A stretch of 57,104 nucleotides of DNA, taken from the NCBI RefSeq assembly GCF_030412015.1, contig NZ_JASNRD010000020.1, positions 1 through 57,104 of the forward strand. Direction: 5' to 3'. The position numbers and the translations under genes are program-made. Origin of the DNA: Massilia sp. YIM B02763. Lineage in GTDB: Bacteria > Pseudomonadota > Gammaproteobacteria > Burkholderiales > Burkholderiaceae_D. The notes under the pieces were generated by a model, which ran no database searches, was not told the DNA's origin, and worked only from the letters and a program-made list of their open reading frames with translations. Below are positions 33,059 through 40,309 of this stretch, piece after piece. The stretch's first letter is position 1; each line of letters starts with the position of its first letter.

Positions 33059-34452
33059 GCACGCATCTGCGCAACGGCGCGGCGCTGCTGGCCGCCGCCC
33101 TGCTGGCGAGCGGCTGCACGGCGGTCGCGCCCGACGGCGGCTTCGGCGCCGTGGCCGACGCGACGGCCGGCCGCATCGGCGCGACGCCGCGCCTGGCACG
33201 CGACGAGCAGGCCGCGCGCACGCTGCGCGACAGCGTGCGCGCCGAGCTGGCGCGGCCGCTCGACATGGACGCGGCCGTGCGCGTCGCCCTCGTCAACCAT
33301 CCCGGCCTGCAGGCGACCTACTGGAACGTCGGCATCGCCCAGGCGGAGCTGGCGCAGGCTTCCCGCCTGCAGAACCCGGCGCTCGGCTTCAAGCGCGTGT
33401 CGGGGGGCGGCGACATCGAGATCGAACGGAGCCTGTCGTTCAACCTGGTCGGCCTGCTGACCACGCCGCTGGCCGCGCGCATGGAAGCGCGCCGCTTCGA
33501 GGCCGTGCGGCGCGACGTCGGCGCAGCCATCGAACGGCATGCGGCGGACACGCGCCGCGCCTGGATCGATGCCGTCGCCGCGCGCCAGCAGCTGGAATAC
33601 GCGCGCCAGGTGAACGCCTCGGCCGAGGCCAGCGCCGAACTGGCGGCGCGGATGACGGCGGCCGGCAATATCGCCAGGCTCGACCTCGCACGCGAGCAGG
33701 CCTTTCATGCGGAAAGCGCGGCCGCGCTGGCGCGCGCCGGCAAGCAGGTCATGGCCACGCGCGAACGCCTGACCCGCCTGATGGGCCTGTGGGGCGCCGA
33801 CACCCAATACACGCTGCCCGATCGCCTGCCCGACCTGCCGGCCATGCCGGCCGAGCTGCAGGACGTCGAACGCATCGCCCTCGAACAGCGCCTGGACGTG
33901 CAGGCGGCCAAGGCCGACGCGCAGGCGACGGCCGGCAGCCTCGGCCTCACGCGCGTCACGCGCTTCGTGAATGCGCTGGAACTGGGCTATGCCGGCAAGT
34001 CCGAGACGGGCTCGCCGTCCGCGCGCGGCTACGAGCTGTCGATCGAACTGCCGCTGTTCGACTGGGGCGGCGCGCGCGTGGCGCGCGCCGAAGCCGTCTA
34101 CATGCAGTCCTTGCAGCACGTGGCGGAAACGGCGGTCACGGCGCGCAGCGAGGCGCGCGAGTCCTATCTCGACTACCGCACCTCGTACGACGTCGCCCGC
34201 CACTACCGCGACTCCGTGATCCCGCTGCGCAAGCAGATCTCGCGCGAGGTCCTGCTGCGCTACAACGGCATGCTGGCCAGTACCCAGGAATTGCTCGCCG
34301 ACGCGCGCGAACAGGCCGGCGCCGTCAACGCCTATATCGACGCCCTGAAGGAATTCTGGACCGCGCAAGCCAACCTCGAGGCCGCGCTCGGCGCGCGCGT
34401 CGGCACACCGGCCGCGGTCCAGGCACACGAACACAAGGAACACGCAGAATGA
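33055..34452 (+). CDS. TolC-family outer membrane lipoprotein
   Basis: A 465-residue protein with a lipobox (LLASGC, Cys22) and the two-fold coiled-coil repeats of outer membrane efflux proteins. NHPGLQATYWNVGIAQAELAQASRLQNP and VERIALEQRLDVQAAKADAQAT mark the two halves, and LSIELPLFDWGGARVARAEA is a typical barrel/coil segment. No CusA- or CzcA-type pump is encoded next to it, so it either works with a pump elsewhere or serves the copper oxidase system. It overlaps both neighbours by 4 bp, which shows strong coupling. Confidence 0.87.
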   Translation: MSTHLRNGAALLAAALLASGCTAVAPDGGFGAVADATAGRIGATPRLARDEQAARTLRDSVRAELARPLDMDAAVRVALVNHPGLQATYWNVGIAQAELAQASRLQNPALGFKRVSGGGDIEIERSLSFNLVGLLTTPLAARMEARRFEAVRRDVGAAIERHAADTRRAWIDAVAARQQLEYARQVNASAEASAELAARMTAAGNIARLDLAREQAFHAESAAALARAGKQVMATRERLTRLMGLWGADTQYTLPDRLPDLPAMPAELQDVERIALEQRLDVQAAKADAQATAGSLGLTRVTRFVNALELGYAGKSETGSPSARGYELSIELPLFDWGGARVARAEAVYMQSLQHVAETAVTARSEARESYLDYRTSYDVARHYRDSVIPLRKQISREVLLRYNGMLASTQELLADAREQAGAVNAYIDALKEFWTAQANLEAALGARVGTPAAVQAHEHKEHAE

Positions 34453-35822
34453 CATCCCGCAGACACTTCATCGGCGGCGCCGGCAGCGCCTTCCTCGGCG
34501 CCGCGCTGGTCGGCAAGGCCGGCCAGGCCGCCGTCCCCGAGGCGCCGGTGCAAAGCTCGCCCGCTACCCTCCCGCCCCCGCCGCCGCCCAACGGCCGGCC
34601 GTTCAACCCCGTCGTCACGCTCAACGGCTGGAGCCTGCCGTGGCGCATGAAGGACGGCGTGAAGGAATTCCACCTGGTGGCGGAACCCGTGGTGCGCGAG
34701 ATCGCGCCCGGCATGACGGCCAACCTGTGGGGCTACAACGGCCAGAGTCCTGGCCCGACCATCGAGGTCGTCGAAGGCGACCGTGTGCGCATCTTCGTCA
34801 CCAACAAGCTGCCGGAAGCGACCACGATCCACTGGCACGGCCAGCTGCTGCCGAACGGGATGGACGGCGTGGCGGGCCTGAACCAGCCGGCAATCGCGCC
34901 GGGCAAGACCTTCGTCTACGAATTCGTGGCGCGCTATGCCGGCACCTTCATGTACCACCCGCACACGGACGAGATGGCGCAGATGGCGATGGGCATGATG
35001 GGCTTCTGGGTCACGCACCCGAAGGATCCGCGCCAGCACGCAGTCGACCGCGATTTCGTGTTCCTGCTGAACGCCTACGACATCGAACCGGGCAGCTACA
35101 CGCCCAAGGTCAATACGATGCTGGACTTTAACCTGTGGACGATCAACAGCCGCGCCTTCCCCGGCACGGACCCCATGGTGGTGCGCAAGGACGACCGCGT
35201 GCGCATCCGCATCGGGAACCTGACGATGACGAACCACCCCTTCCACATCCACGGCCACCGCTTCGAGGTGACGGGCACCGACGGCGGCTGGATCCCGCCG
35301 GCCGCGCGCTGGCCCGAAGTGACGGTCGACGTGGGCGTGGGCCAGATGCGCGCCATCGAATTCATCGCGGATGCGCCGGGCGACTGGGCCTTCCACTGCC
35401 ACAAGTCGCACCACACGATGAACGCGATGGGCCACGACGTGCCGAACCTGATCGGCGTCGACCACCGCGGCGTGGCCCGCAAGATCAACGACCTCGTGCC
35501 GGGCTATATGGTCATGGGCGACAAGGGTGGCTCGATGGGCGGCATGCGCATGCCGCTGCCCGAGAACACGCTGCCGATGATGGACGGGAAAGGACCGTTC
35601 GGCGAGATCGAGATGGGCGGCATGTTCACCACGATCAAGGTACGCGAAGGACTGGCGCGCGGCGACTACAAGGATCCGGGCTGGTACGCCTATCCGAAAG
35701 GAACCGTCGCCGCGGAGTGGAACGGCCCGCTGGAGGAGCCCGTGCGGGCCGCGCCCGCGCCCGCGCCGGCGGCCACGCCGCCCGCCAAGGTCAAGCGCGG
35801 CAGCGGCCACGGCGGTCACTGA
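34449..35822 (+). CDS. Tat-exported multicopper oxidase
   Basis: A 457-residue enzyme with a twin-arginine signal (SRRHFIGGAG). Copper-binding motifs are complete: HWHG (128-131), HPHTD (170-174), HPFHIHGH (263-270) and HCHKSHHTMNAMGH (from 316, the type 1/trinuclear centre Cys-His). The C terminus has Met-rich stretches (MGDKGGSMGGMRMP, MMDGKG) and ends Gly-His-Gly-Gly-His. Such enzymes oxidise Cu(I) or phenolics in the periplasm and protect from copper. It is the last gene of the coupled unit starting at 32672, followed by a strong hairpin. Confidence 0.92.
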   Translation: MTSRRHFIGGAGSAFLGAALVGKAGQAAVPEAPVQSSPATLPPPPPPNGRPFNPVVTLNGWSLPWRMKDGVKEFHLVAEPVVREIAPGMTANLWGYNGQSPGPTIEVVEGDRVRIFVTNKLPEATTIHWHGQLLPNGMDGVAGLNQPAIAPGKTFVYEFVARYAGTFMYHPHTDEMAQMAMGMMGFWVTHPKDPRQHAVDRDFVFLLNAYDIEPGSYTPKVNTMLDFNLWTINSRAFPGTDPMVVRKDDRVRIRIGNLTMTNHPFHIHGHRFEVTGTDGGWIPPAARWPEVTVDVGVGQMRAIEFIADAPGDWAFHCHKSHHTMNAMGHDVPNLIGVDHRGVARKINDLVPGYMVMGDKGGSMGGMRMPLPENTLPMMDGKGPFGEIEMGGMFTTIKVREGLARGDYKDPGWYAYPKGTVAAEWNGPLEEPVRAAPAPAPAATPPAKVKRGSGHGGH

Positions 35823-35841
35823 TATGCGTTGCGCATGAAAC

Positions 35842-35874
35842 CTGCCGCCACCGCCGCGGTGGCGGCAGTAATTT
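35842..35874 (+). terminator. Strong hairpin after the multicopper oxidase gene
   Basis: CTGCCGCCACCG (35842-35853) and CGGTGGCGGCAG (35857-35868) form a perfect 12-bp stem with a 3-base loop, followed by TAATTTGTT. The T run is short, but the stem position 20 bases past the stop fits a terminator. Confidence 0.65.
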
Positions 35875-35896
35875 GTTGCAAGATGTCACGAAATAC

Positions 35897-35917
35897 AAGT
35901 ATCGCATTGCGATACTT
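35897..35917. promoter_or_regulatory. Perfect 9-bp inverted repeat
   Basis: AAGTATCGC and its exact reverse complement are separated by ATT. It has no T run and lies between the copper operon terminator and the first barrel gene, about 200 bp upstream of its start. It is a candidate operator for an unknown dimeric regulator. Confidence 0.4.
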
Positions 35918-35974
35918 TCCCAGAGATAATTTGCCGGAATACTTCGCTCATCTTGATTTGCGCCACCTCGCTAC

Positions 35975-36068
35975 CTGACCGAAAGGTCAGTAACCGGTGG
36001 CGATGTTACAGCTGCTTACGAATGGCACCTTTTTTTCCGGCCTGTGGAGGACTATCTTTCCCTTACGC
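35975..36068 (+). promoter_or_regulatory. Conserved leader/promoter block of the first barrel gene
   Basis: This block is shared with the second paralogue. It contains a hairpin CTGACC-GAAA-GGTCAG (35975-35990), GTTACAG (36005) with CTTACG four bases after it, TATCTT (36053-36058, possible -10) and CTTACGC (36062). The second leader has the matching elements GTTACAG, CTTACG, TATCGT and CTTACGC at the same distances. Confidence 0.55.
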
Positions 36069-36120
36069 AATTCATGACGAACTGCGACACAGACCAAAAC
36101 AAGAACTGAAAGGAATGACC

Positions 36121-36657
36121 ATGAACAAGCTCGTTTTTGCCCTGATCGCTAGCATCGTTGCCGTTGGCGCAGCACAAGCCCAGACCGTCGGCTCGACCAC
36201 CCCGCACTTCTATGCCGGCATCGGCGCGGCTACTTCGGACAACGTCACCACCGACGACTACCGTACCGGCGCCAAGGTCTACGGCGGCTACCAGATCGAC
36301 CAGAACTGGGCAGTCGAAGGCGGCTACACCTGGTTCGACAAGCAGGACTTCAACCGCTCCGGCGTCCGTGGCGACGTGAAGAGCGAGAACAGCTATATCG
36401 CCGGCAAATACACCTACGCATTCAACGACCGCTTCTCGGGCTTCGCGAAACTGGGCGTGGCCTACACCGAGCGTAAGCTGCGCAGCAACGTCGGCGGCTA
36501 CAACGACAACGACACGGGCGTCTATGGCGGCCTGGGCGTGCAGTACAAGCTGAACCAGAACGTCTCGCTGATCGGCGAATACGAACGCTACGGCAAGGAC
36601 AAGGAACTGGGCGCCAAGGCGGATGTCTACACCGTCGGCGTGCAGTACGACTTCTAA
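36121..36657 (+). CDS. Outer membrane beta-barrel protein (OmpA-like/opacity porin), copy 1
   Basis: A 178-residue protein with a signal peptide (KLVFALIASIVAVGAAQA) and an eight-stranded barrel with alternating aromatic strands (HFYAGIGAAT, AKVYGGYQIDQNWAVEGGYTWF, SYIAGKYTYAFNDRFSGFAKLGVAYTE). It ends in VGVQYDF, the C-terminal Phe used in barrel insertion. The adjacent gene at 37000 encodes a clear paralogue. The start at 36121 was chosen over ATG 36115 since AAAGGA lies at correct spacing only for the former. The function is unknown; a structural or environmental-stress role is a guess. A terminator follows. Confidence 0.85.
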   Translation: MNKLVFALIASIVAVGAAQAQTVGSTTPHFYAGIGAATSDNVTTDDYRTGAKVYGGYQIDQNWAVEGGYTWFDKQDFNRSGVRGDVKSENSYIAGKYTYAFNDRFSGFAKLGVAYTERKLRSNVGGYNDNDTGVYGGLGVQYKLNQNVSLIGEYERYGKDKELGAKADVYTVGVQYDF

Positions 36658-36681
36658 GCTGCATCGTCCCGTCGTCAATGG

Positions 36682-36717
36682 AACGCCGTGCCGGCTAGCG
36701 CCGGGCACGGCGTTTTT
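36682..36717 (+). terminator. Rho-independent terminator of barrel gene 1
   Basis: AACGCCGTGCC and GGCACGGCGTT form an 11-bp stem with an 11-base loop (36682-36714), followed by TTTTTTA. It starts 25 bases past the stop codon. Confidence 0.85.
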
Positions 36718-36864
36718 TATTGAATTGTCAAATTCTTGTTGCAATCATGCGACAGCAACAAGTTGTTTCAGAATGTCACAGCGCTGACCGACGCGCGGCA
36801 GCCCTCTACATCGCGCAACGTCTGGCATCTTTCCTTTATTTAGGGCGGATACCCCGCATGCATA
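36718..36864. other. Gap between the two barrel genes, upstream part
   Basis: The whole gap between the barrel genes is 342 bp (36658-36999). This stretch lies between the terminator and the conserved leader block and holds no gene I can support. It is AT-richer than its surroundings. Confidence 0.4.
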
Positions 36865-36959
36865 TTGACCAGCGAGTCAGTTACTACCCCGCTCCGTTAC
36901 AGTTACTTACGGATTGTTTCTCGGTCAATATTGCCTGCGCTGCTATCGTTTCCTTACGC
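36865..36959 (+). promoter_or_regulatory. Conserved leader/promoter block of the second barrel gene
   Basis: It contains TTGACCAGCGAGTCAG (36865-36880), GTTACAG (36896), CTTACG (36906), TATCGT (36944-36949, possible -10) and CTTACGC (36953). GTTACAG to TATCKT is 48 bases, and GTTACAG to CTTACGC 57 bases, in both leaders. Confidence 0.55.
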
Positions 36960-36999
36960 GGTTCACGAGGAACCGCGACCAGTGGAAAGGAACCATTCA

Positions 37000-37566
37000 A
37001 TGAAAAAACTGATCATCGCACTCGCCGCCGGCGTCGCCGCCATGGGCGCCGCCCAGGCCCAGTCCACCATCGACACCTCGAATTACACCGCCCCGCGCCC
37101 CTATGTCGGCGTCGGCGTCTCGGGTGGCAAGAACCAGGCATCCGACGACTGGCGCGCAGGCGCCAAGGTCTTCGGCGGCTATAACATCGACCAGAACTGG
37201 GCCGTCGAACTGGGCTACACCCACTTCGGCAGCCGCGACTACGATACCAACGTCCCGTCGGGCCTGCCGGGCCGCGCCAGCGTCAAGGGCAACAGCTCCT
37301 ACGTCGCCGCCAAGTACGCCTATCCGCTGAACGAGCGCTTCTCGGCCTACGGCAAACTGGGCGCGTCGTATAACGAACGCAAGAACCGCATCGCCGGCTA
37401 CGGCGACTACAACGAGCGCGACACCGGCCTGTACGGCGGCCTGGGCGTCGAATACGCGCTGAACCAGAACACGTCGATCGTCGGCGAGTACGAGCGCTAT
37501 GGCCGCGACAAGGACACCGGCACCAAGGCCGACATCGTGTCGGTGGGCCTGAAGTACGGCTTCTAA
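37000..37566 (+). CDS. Outer membrane beta-barrel protein (OmpA-like/opacity porin), copy 2
   Basis: A 188-residue paralogue of the preceding protein: signal peptide KKLIIALAAGVAAMGAAQA, barrel strands such as RPYVGVGVSGGKNQ, AKVFGGYNIDQNWAVELGYTHF and LYGGLGVEYALNQNTSIVGEYERYG, and a terminal Phe (LKYGF). Strand sequences match copy 1 closely, while loops differ (an added VPSGLPGRAS loop here), as expected for a tandem duplication with surface-loop divergence. The ribosome-binding site is GGAAAGGAACC. A long hairpin lies downstream, between this gene and convergent copA. Confidence 0.85.
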   Translation: MKKLIIALAAGVAAMGAAQAQSTIDTSNYTAPRPYVGVGVSGGKNQASDDWRAGAKVFGGYNIDQNWAVELGYTHFGSRDYDTNVPSGLPGRASVKGNSSYVAAKYAYPLNERFSAYGKLGASYNERKNRIAGYGDYNERDTGLYGGLGVEYALNQNTSIVGEYERYGRDKDTGTKADIVSVGLKYGF

Positions 37567-37592
37567 GCCGGCGCGTAACCAGGCTTAAGCTA

Positions 37593-37680
37593 CGTCGTCC
37601 CTGCGGAGGCAGGGACCCAATTTCTGCTTGCACGATTGGTGCGCTTGCAAAATTAGGTCCCTGCCTGCGCAGGAACGGCG
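37593..37680. repeat. Long REP-like hairpin between convergent genes
   Basis: GGCAGGGACC and GGTCCCTGCC form a perfect 10-bp stem. Outer arms CGTCGTCCCTGCG and CGCAGGAACGGCG pair with two mismatches, and the loop holds duplicated GCTTGCA units. It shares the GTCGTYCC...GGRACGRC pattern with 5350-5400 and may terminate transcription from both sides. Confidence 0.6.
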
Positions 37681-37695
37681 TCTTTTGAGCGGCCG

Positions 37696-37902
37696 TCAGG
37701 CCGCCTTCTTTTCCTTCACCGGATACCCCGCCTCGTCGATCGCCTGCGCGATCCGCTCGAGTTCCGCCTTGCTGTCCACCTTCACCTTGCCGGTCGGCAG
37801 GTCGATGTCCACGACAGCGCCGCTGTCCACCCCTTGCACGGCCTTGGTCACGCGACCCACGCAGTGTTTGCAGGTCATGTCTTCGACGGTCAATTCATAC
37901 AT
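37696..37902 (-). CDS. copZ: CopZ-like copper chaperone domain with internal start inside copA
   Basis: The last 68 codons of the copA frame encode a complete heavy-metal-associated domain beginning MYELTVEDMTCKHC (CxxC at 11-14) and ending KEKKAA. Its ATG at 37902 is preceded by AAGGAGAAGCGAAG, an ideal ribosome-binding site, which would be pointless if the domain were made only as part of CopA. A free CopZ chaperone is therefore probably produced from the same mRNA. No stop codon separates it from the ATPase, so a CopA-CopZ fusion should be made too. In related bacteria copZ is usually a separate gene (family knowledge). Confidence 0.7.
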   Translation of the reverse strand: MYELTVEDMTCKHCVGRVTKAVQGVDSGAVVDIDLPTGKVKVDSKAELERIAQAIDEAGYPVKEKKAA

Positions 37903-40254
37903 CTTCGCTTCTCCTTGAACAGGGGCGGCTGCCGCCCCGATGGTTGATACGGATTCCTGCGACGGCAAGCGCAAGGGCTCCCATGCGCCCGGCGGCGCCG
38001 CCGCCCTGTCCTGCCGCGCCGGTCGCCAGCGCCGCAGCAGCAGCGCATTGGTCACCACGCTCACCGAGCTGAGGGCCATCGCGGCGCCGGCCAGCACGGG
38101 ATTGAGCAGGTCGAACGCTGCCAGCGGAATGCCGACGACGTTGTAGACGAAGGCCCAGCCCAGGTTCTGGCGGATCTTGCGGTAGGTACGGTGCGAGATG
38201 GCGATGGCATCGGCCACCAGCGCCGGATCGCCGCGCATCAGCGTGATGCCGGCCGTGTGCATGGCGACGTCGGTGCCGCCGGCCATGGCGATGCCGACGT
38301 CGGCCGCCGCCAGCGCGGGGGCATCGTTGATGCCGTCGCCGACCATCGCCACCCTGCCCGCGCCGGCGTTCATCAAGGCGCGCACCTCGTCGGCCTTGGC
38401 GCCCGGCAGGACCTCGGCCACATGGCGCTCCAGTCCCAATGCGCGGGCGACGGCGGCGGCGCTGCCGCGATTATCGCCGGTCAGCATGATCGAGGCCACG
38501 CCCATCGCCTTCAGGCGCGCGATCGCCGCGGCGGCGCCAGGCTTGACGCGGTCGCCGAAGGCCAGCAGGCCCAGCACGGCCGGCGTGCCGCCGTCGCGCG
38601 CCAGCGCCAGCCAGGACACGGTGCGGCCGTCGGCCTCGTGGCGACCGGCCGCCTCGCGCAGCGCCGGCGCGATCGCGGCCTCGGCGCCCAGTTCCTGCAT
38701 CAGGCGCAGGTTGCCCAGGTAGACGACGCCTTCGCCGCCGCGCGCGCGCACGCCGCGTCCCGGCAAGGCGGCCGCGTCCGAGGCCGCCGGACAGGCGATG
38801 CCGTTCGCCGCGCCCGCCTCCGCCACGGCGCGCGCCAGCGGGTGCGCGCTGAACTGCTGGGCGGACCAGGCCAGCGCGAGCACGCGGCGCGCGTCGCCCC
38901 CGCCGGCGGTCTCCAGCGCCACTAGCGCCGGCCGCCCCTCCGTCAGCGTGCCCGTCTTGTCGAACACCACGGTGCGCACCGCATGGGCCGTTTCCAGCGC
39001 CTCCGCATCCTTGATCAGGATGCCGTAACGAGCCGCGGCGCCGGTGCCGACCATGATGCCGGTCGGCGTCGCCAGTCCGAGCGCGCAGGGGCAGGCGATC
39101 ACCATCACGGCGACTGCGTTCAGCAGCGCCGCCTGCCAGTCGCCCGTCGCCAGCCCCCAGCCCAGCAGCGTGACGCCGGCCACCAGCAGCACGGCCGGCA
39201 CGAACACGGCGCTGACGCGGTCGACCAGGCGCTGGATCGGCGCCTTGACGGCTTGCGCATCCTCGACCATGCGGATGATCCGGGCCAGCATCGTCGCCGC
39301 GCCGACGGCCGTCGCCTCGGCCAGCAGCAGGCCTTCGCCGTTGACGGCGCCGCCCGTGACGGCGTCGCCCACGCGTTTCGCGACAGGCAGGCTTTCGCCC
39401 GTGAGCAGCGACTCGTCCAGGTGGCTCTCCCCTTCGACCACGCGGCCGTCGGCGGGCACGCGCTCTCCGGGGCGCAGCACCATCAGGTCGCCCACGCGCA
39501 GCGCGTCCAGCGCGATCTCGGCGTCGCGCCCGCCGCGCCGCACCAGCGCCGTGGCCGGGCGCAGCGACTCGAGCGCGCGGATCGCCGCCACGGTCTGGCG
39601 CTTGGCCCGTCCTTCCAGCCATTTGCCCAGCAGGACCAGCGTGACGACGATCGCCGACGATTCGAAATAGAGGTGTCCACCGAGGTGTCCCATTCCCTCA
39701 TCCATACGGCCCTGTGCCAGCAGCAGGTAGACGGACAGCCCGTAGGCGGCCGAGGTGCCGATCGCCACCAGCAGGTCCATATTGCCGCTGCCGGCGCGCA
39801 GCGCCTTCCAGCCGGCGCGGTAGAACCGCGCGCCGAGCCAGAACTGCACGGGCGTGGCCAGCACCAGCTGCAGCCATCCCGGCAGCATCCAGGCGCGGCC
39901 CAGCGCCGCCCCCAGCATGGGCGCGGCCAGCGGCGCGCTCAGGATGGCGGCCAGCGCCACCGGCCACCACGACGGCAAGCGGGATGCCGGCGCGGCGTCG
40001 CTGGCGGGCGCGGGACGGCCGGCGTCCAGCAGCCGCGCATCGTAGCCGGCCCGCTCGACGGCGGCGAGGATGGCCGCCGGCGCGGCGCTGCCCTGCACGC
40101 TGGCCTTCTCGGTGGCCAGGTTGACGCTGGCGTCGACGACGCCCGGCACCGCCTTCAGCGCCTTCTCGACCCGCGCCACGCAGGACGCGCAGGTCATGCC
40201 GTCGATCCCGACGGTGTGGGTGGCGGCAGCGGCAAGATTGGATGAGGATTGCAT
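37696..40254 (-). CDS. copA: Cu+-exporting P1B-type ATPase CopA with fused C-terminal HMA domain
   Basis: An 852-residue inner-membrane pump that exports Cu(I) with ATP. N-terminal HMA domain (GMTCASC, C22/C25), eight membrane helices, TGE loop (LLTGESLPVAKRVG), CPC metal site (C388-C390), phosphorylation site D432KTGT and hinge GDGINDAPAL. The pump proper ends near residue 755. It is followed by about 28 unconserved residues (PPGAWEPLRLPSQESVS...) and then by a second HMA domain from residue 785. The linker looks like translated former intergenic DNA. The ATG at 40254 follows ACAGGAGAACC. It is preceded by a CueR-type promoter. It may also be reached by read-through from tssG, 51 bp upstream. 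Confidence 0.93.
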   Translation of the reverse strand: MQSSSNLAAAATHTVGIDGMTCASCVARVEKALKAVPGVVDASVNLATEKASVQGSAAPAAILAAVERAGYDARLLDAGRPAPASDAAPASRLPSWWPVALAAILSAPLAAPMLGAALGRAWMLPGWLQLVLATPVQFWLGARFYRAGWKALRAGSGNMDLLVAIGTSAAYGLSVYLLLAQGRMDEGMGHLGGHLYFESSAIVVTLVLLGKWLEGRAKRQTVAAIRALESLRPATALVRRGGRDAEIALDALRVGDLMVLRPGERVPADGRVVEGESHLDESLLTGESLPVAKRVGDAVTGGAVNGEGLLLAEATAVGAATMLARIIRMVEDAQAVKAPIQRLVDRVSAVFVPAVLLVAGVTLLGWGLATGDWQAALLNAVAVMVIACPCALGLATPTGIMVGTGAAARYGILIKDAEALETAHAVRTVVFDKTGTLTEGRPALVALETAGGGDARRVLALAWSAQQFSAHPLARAVAEAGAANGIACPAASDAAALPGRGVRARGGEGVVYLGNLRLMQELGAEAAIAPALREAAGRHEADGRTVSWLALARDGGTPAVLGLLAFGDRVKPGAAAAIARLKAMGVASIMLTGDNRGSAAAVARALGLERHVAEVLPGAKADEVRALMNAGAGRVAMVGDGINDAPALAAADVGIAMAGGTDVAMHTAGITLMRGDPALVADAIAISHRTYRKIRQNLGWAFVYNVVGIPLAAFDLLNPVLAGAAMALSSVSVVTNALLLRRWRPARQDRAAAPPGAWEPLRLPSQESVSTIGAAAAPVQGEAKMYELTVEDMTCKHCVGRVTKAVQGVDSGAVVDIDLPTGKVKVDSKAELERIAQAIDEAGYPVKEKKAA

Positions 40255-40278
40255 GGGTTCTCCTGTCGATTCCCTGAC

Positions 40279-40309
40279 AGGATATTCCTTCCCACGGTGG
40301 GAAGGTCAA
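40279..40309 (-). promoter_or_regulatory. CueR-type promoter of copA overlapping the tssG stop
   Basis: On the minus strand, TTGACC (-35, 40304-40309) and TATCCT (-10, 40279-40284) are separated by 19 bases, the long spacer of MerR-family promoters. The spacer carries a perfect dyad, CCTTCCCAC and GTGGGAAGG around one base (40287-40305). This closely matches known copA/CueR operators (ACCTTCC...GGAAGG). The -35 contains the TGA stop of tssG (40306-40308). No cueR gene is in the window. Confidence 0.85.

Noticed and set aside
33318..34455. Possible CRISPR or tandem array suggested by repeated GC-rich units in the TolC-like gene
   Set aside because: The repetition reflects codon bias and coiled-coil heptads; there are no regularly spaced identical repeats.
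37000..37566. Second barrel gene considered as a pseudogene copy
   Set aside because: It has an intact signal peptide, complete strands, a terminal Phe, a good ribosome-binding site and a conserved promoter block.
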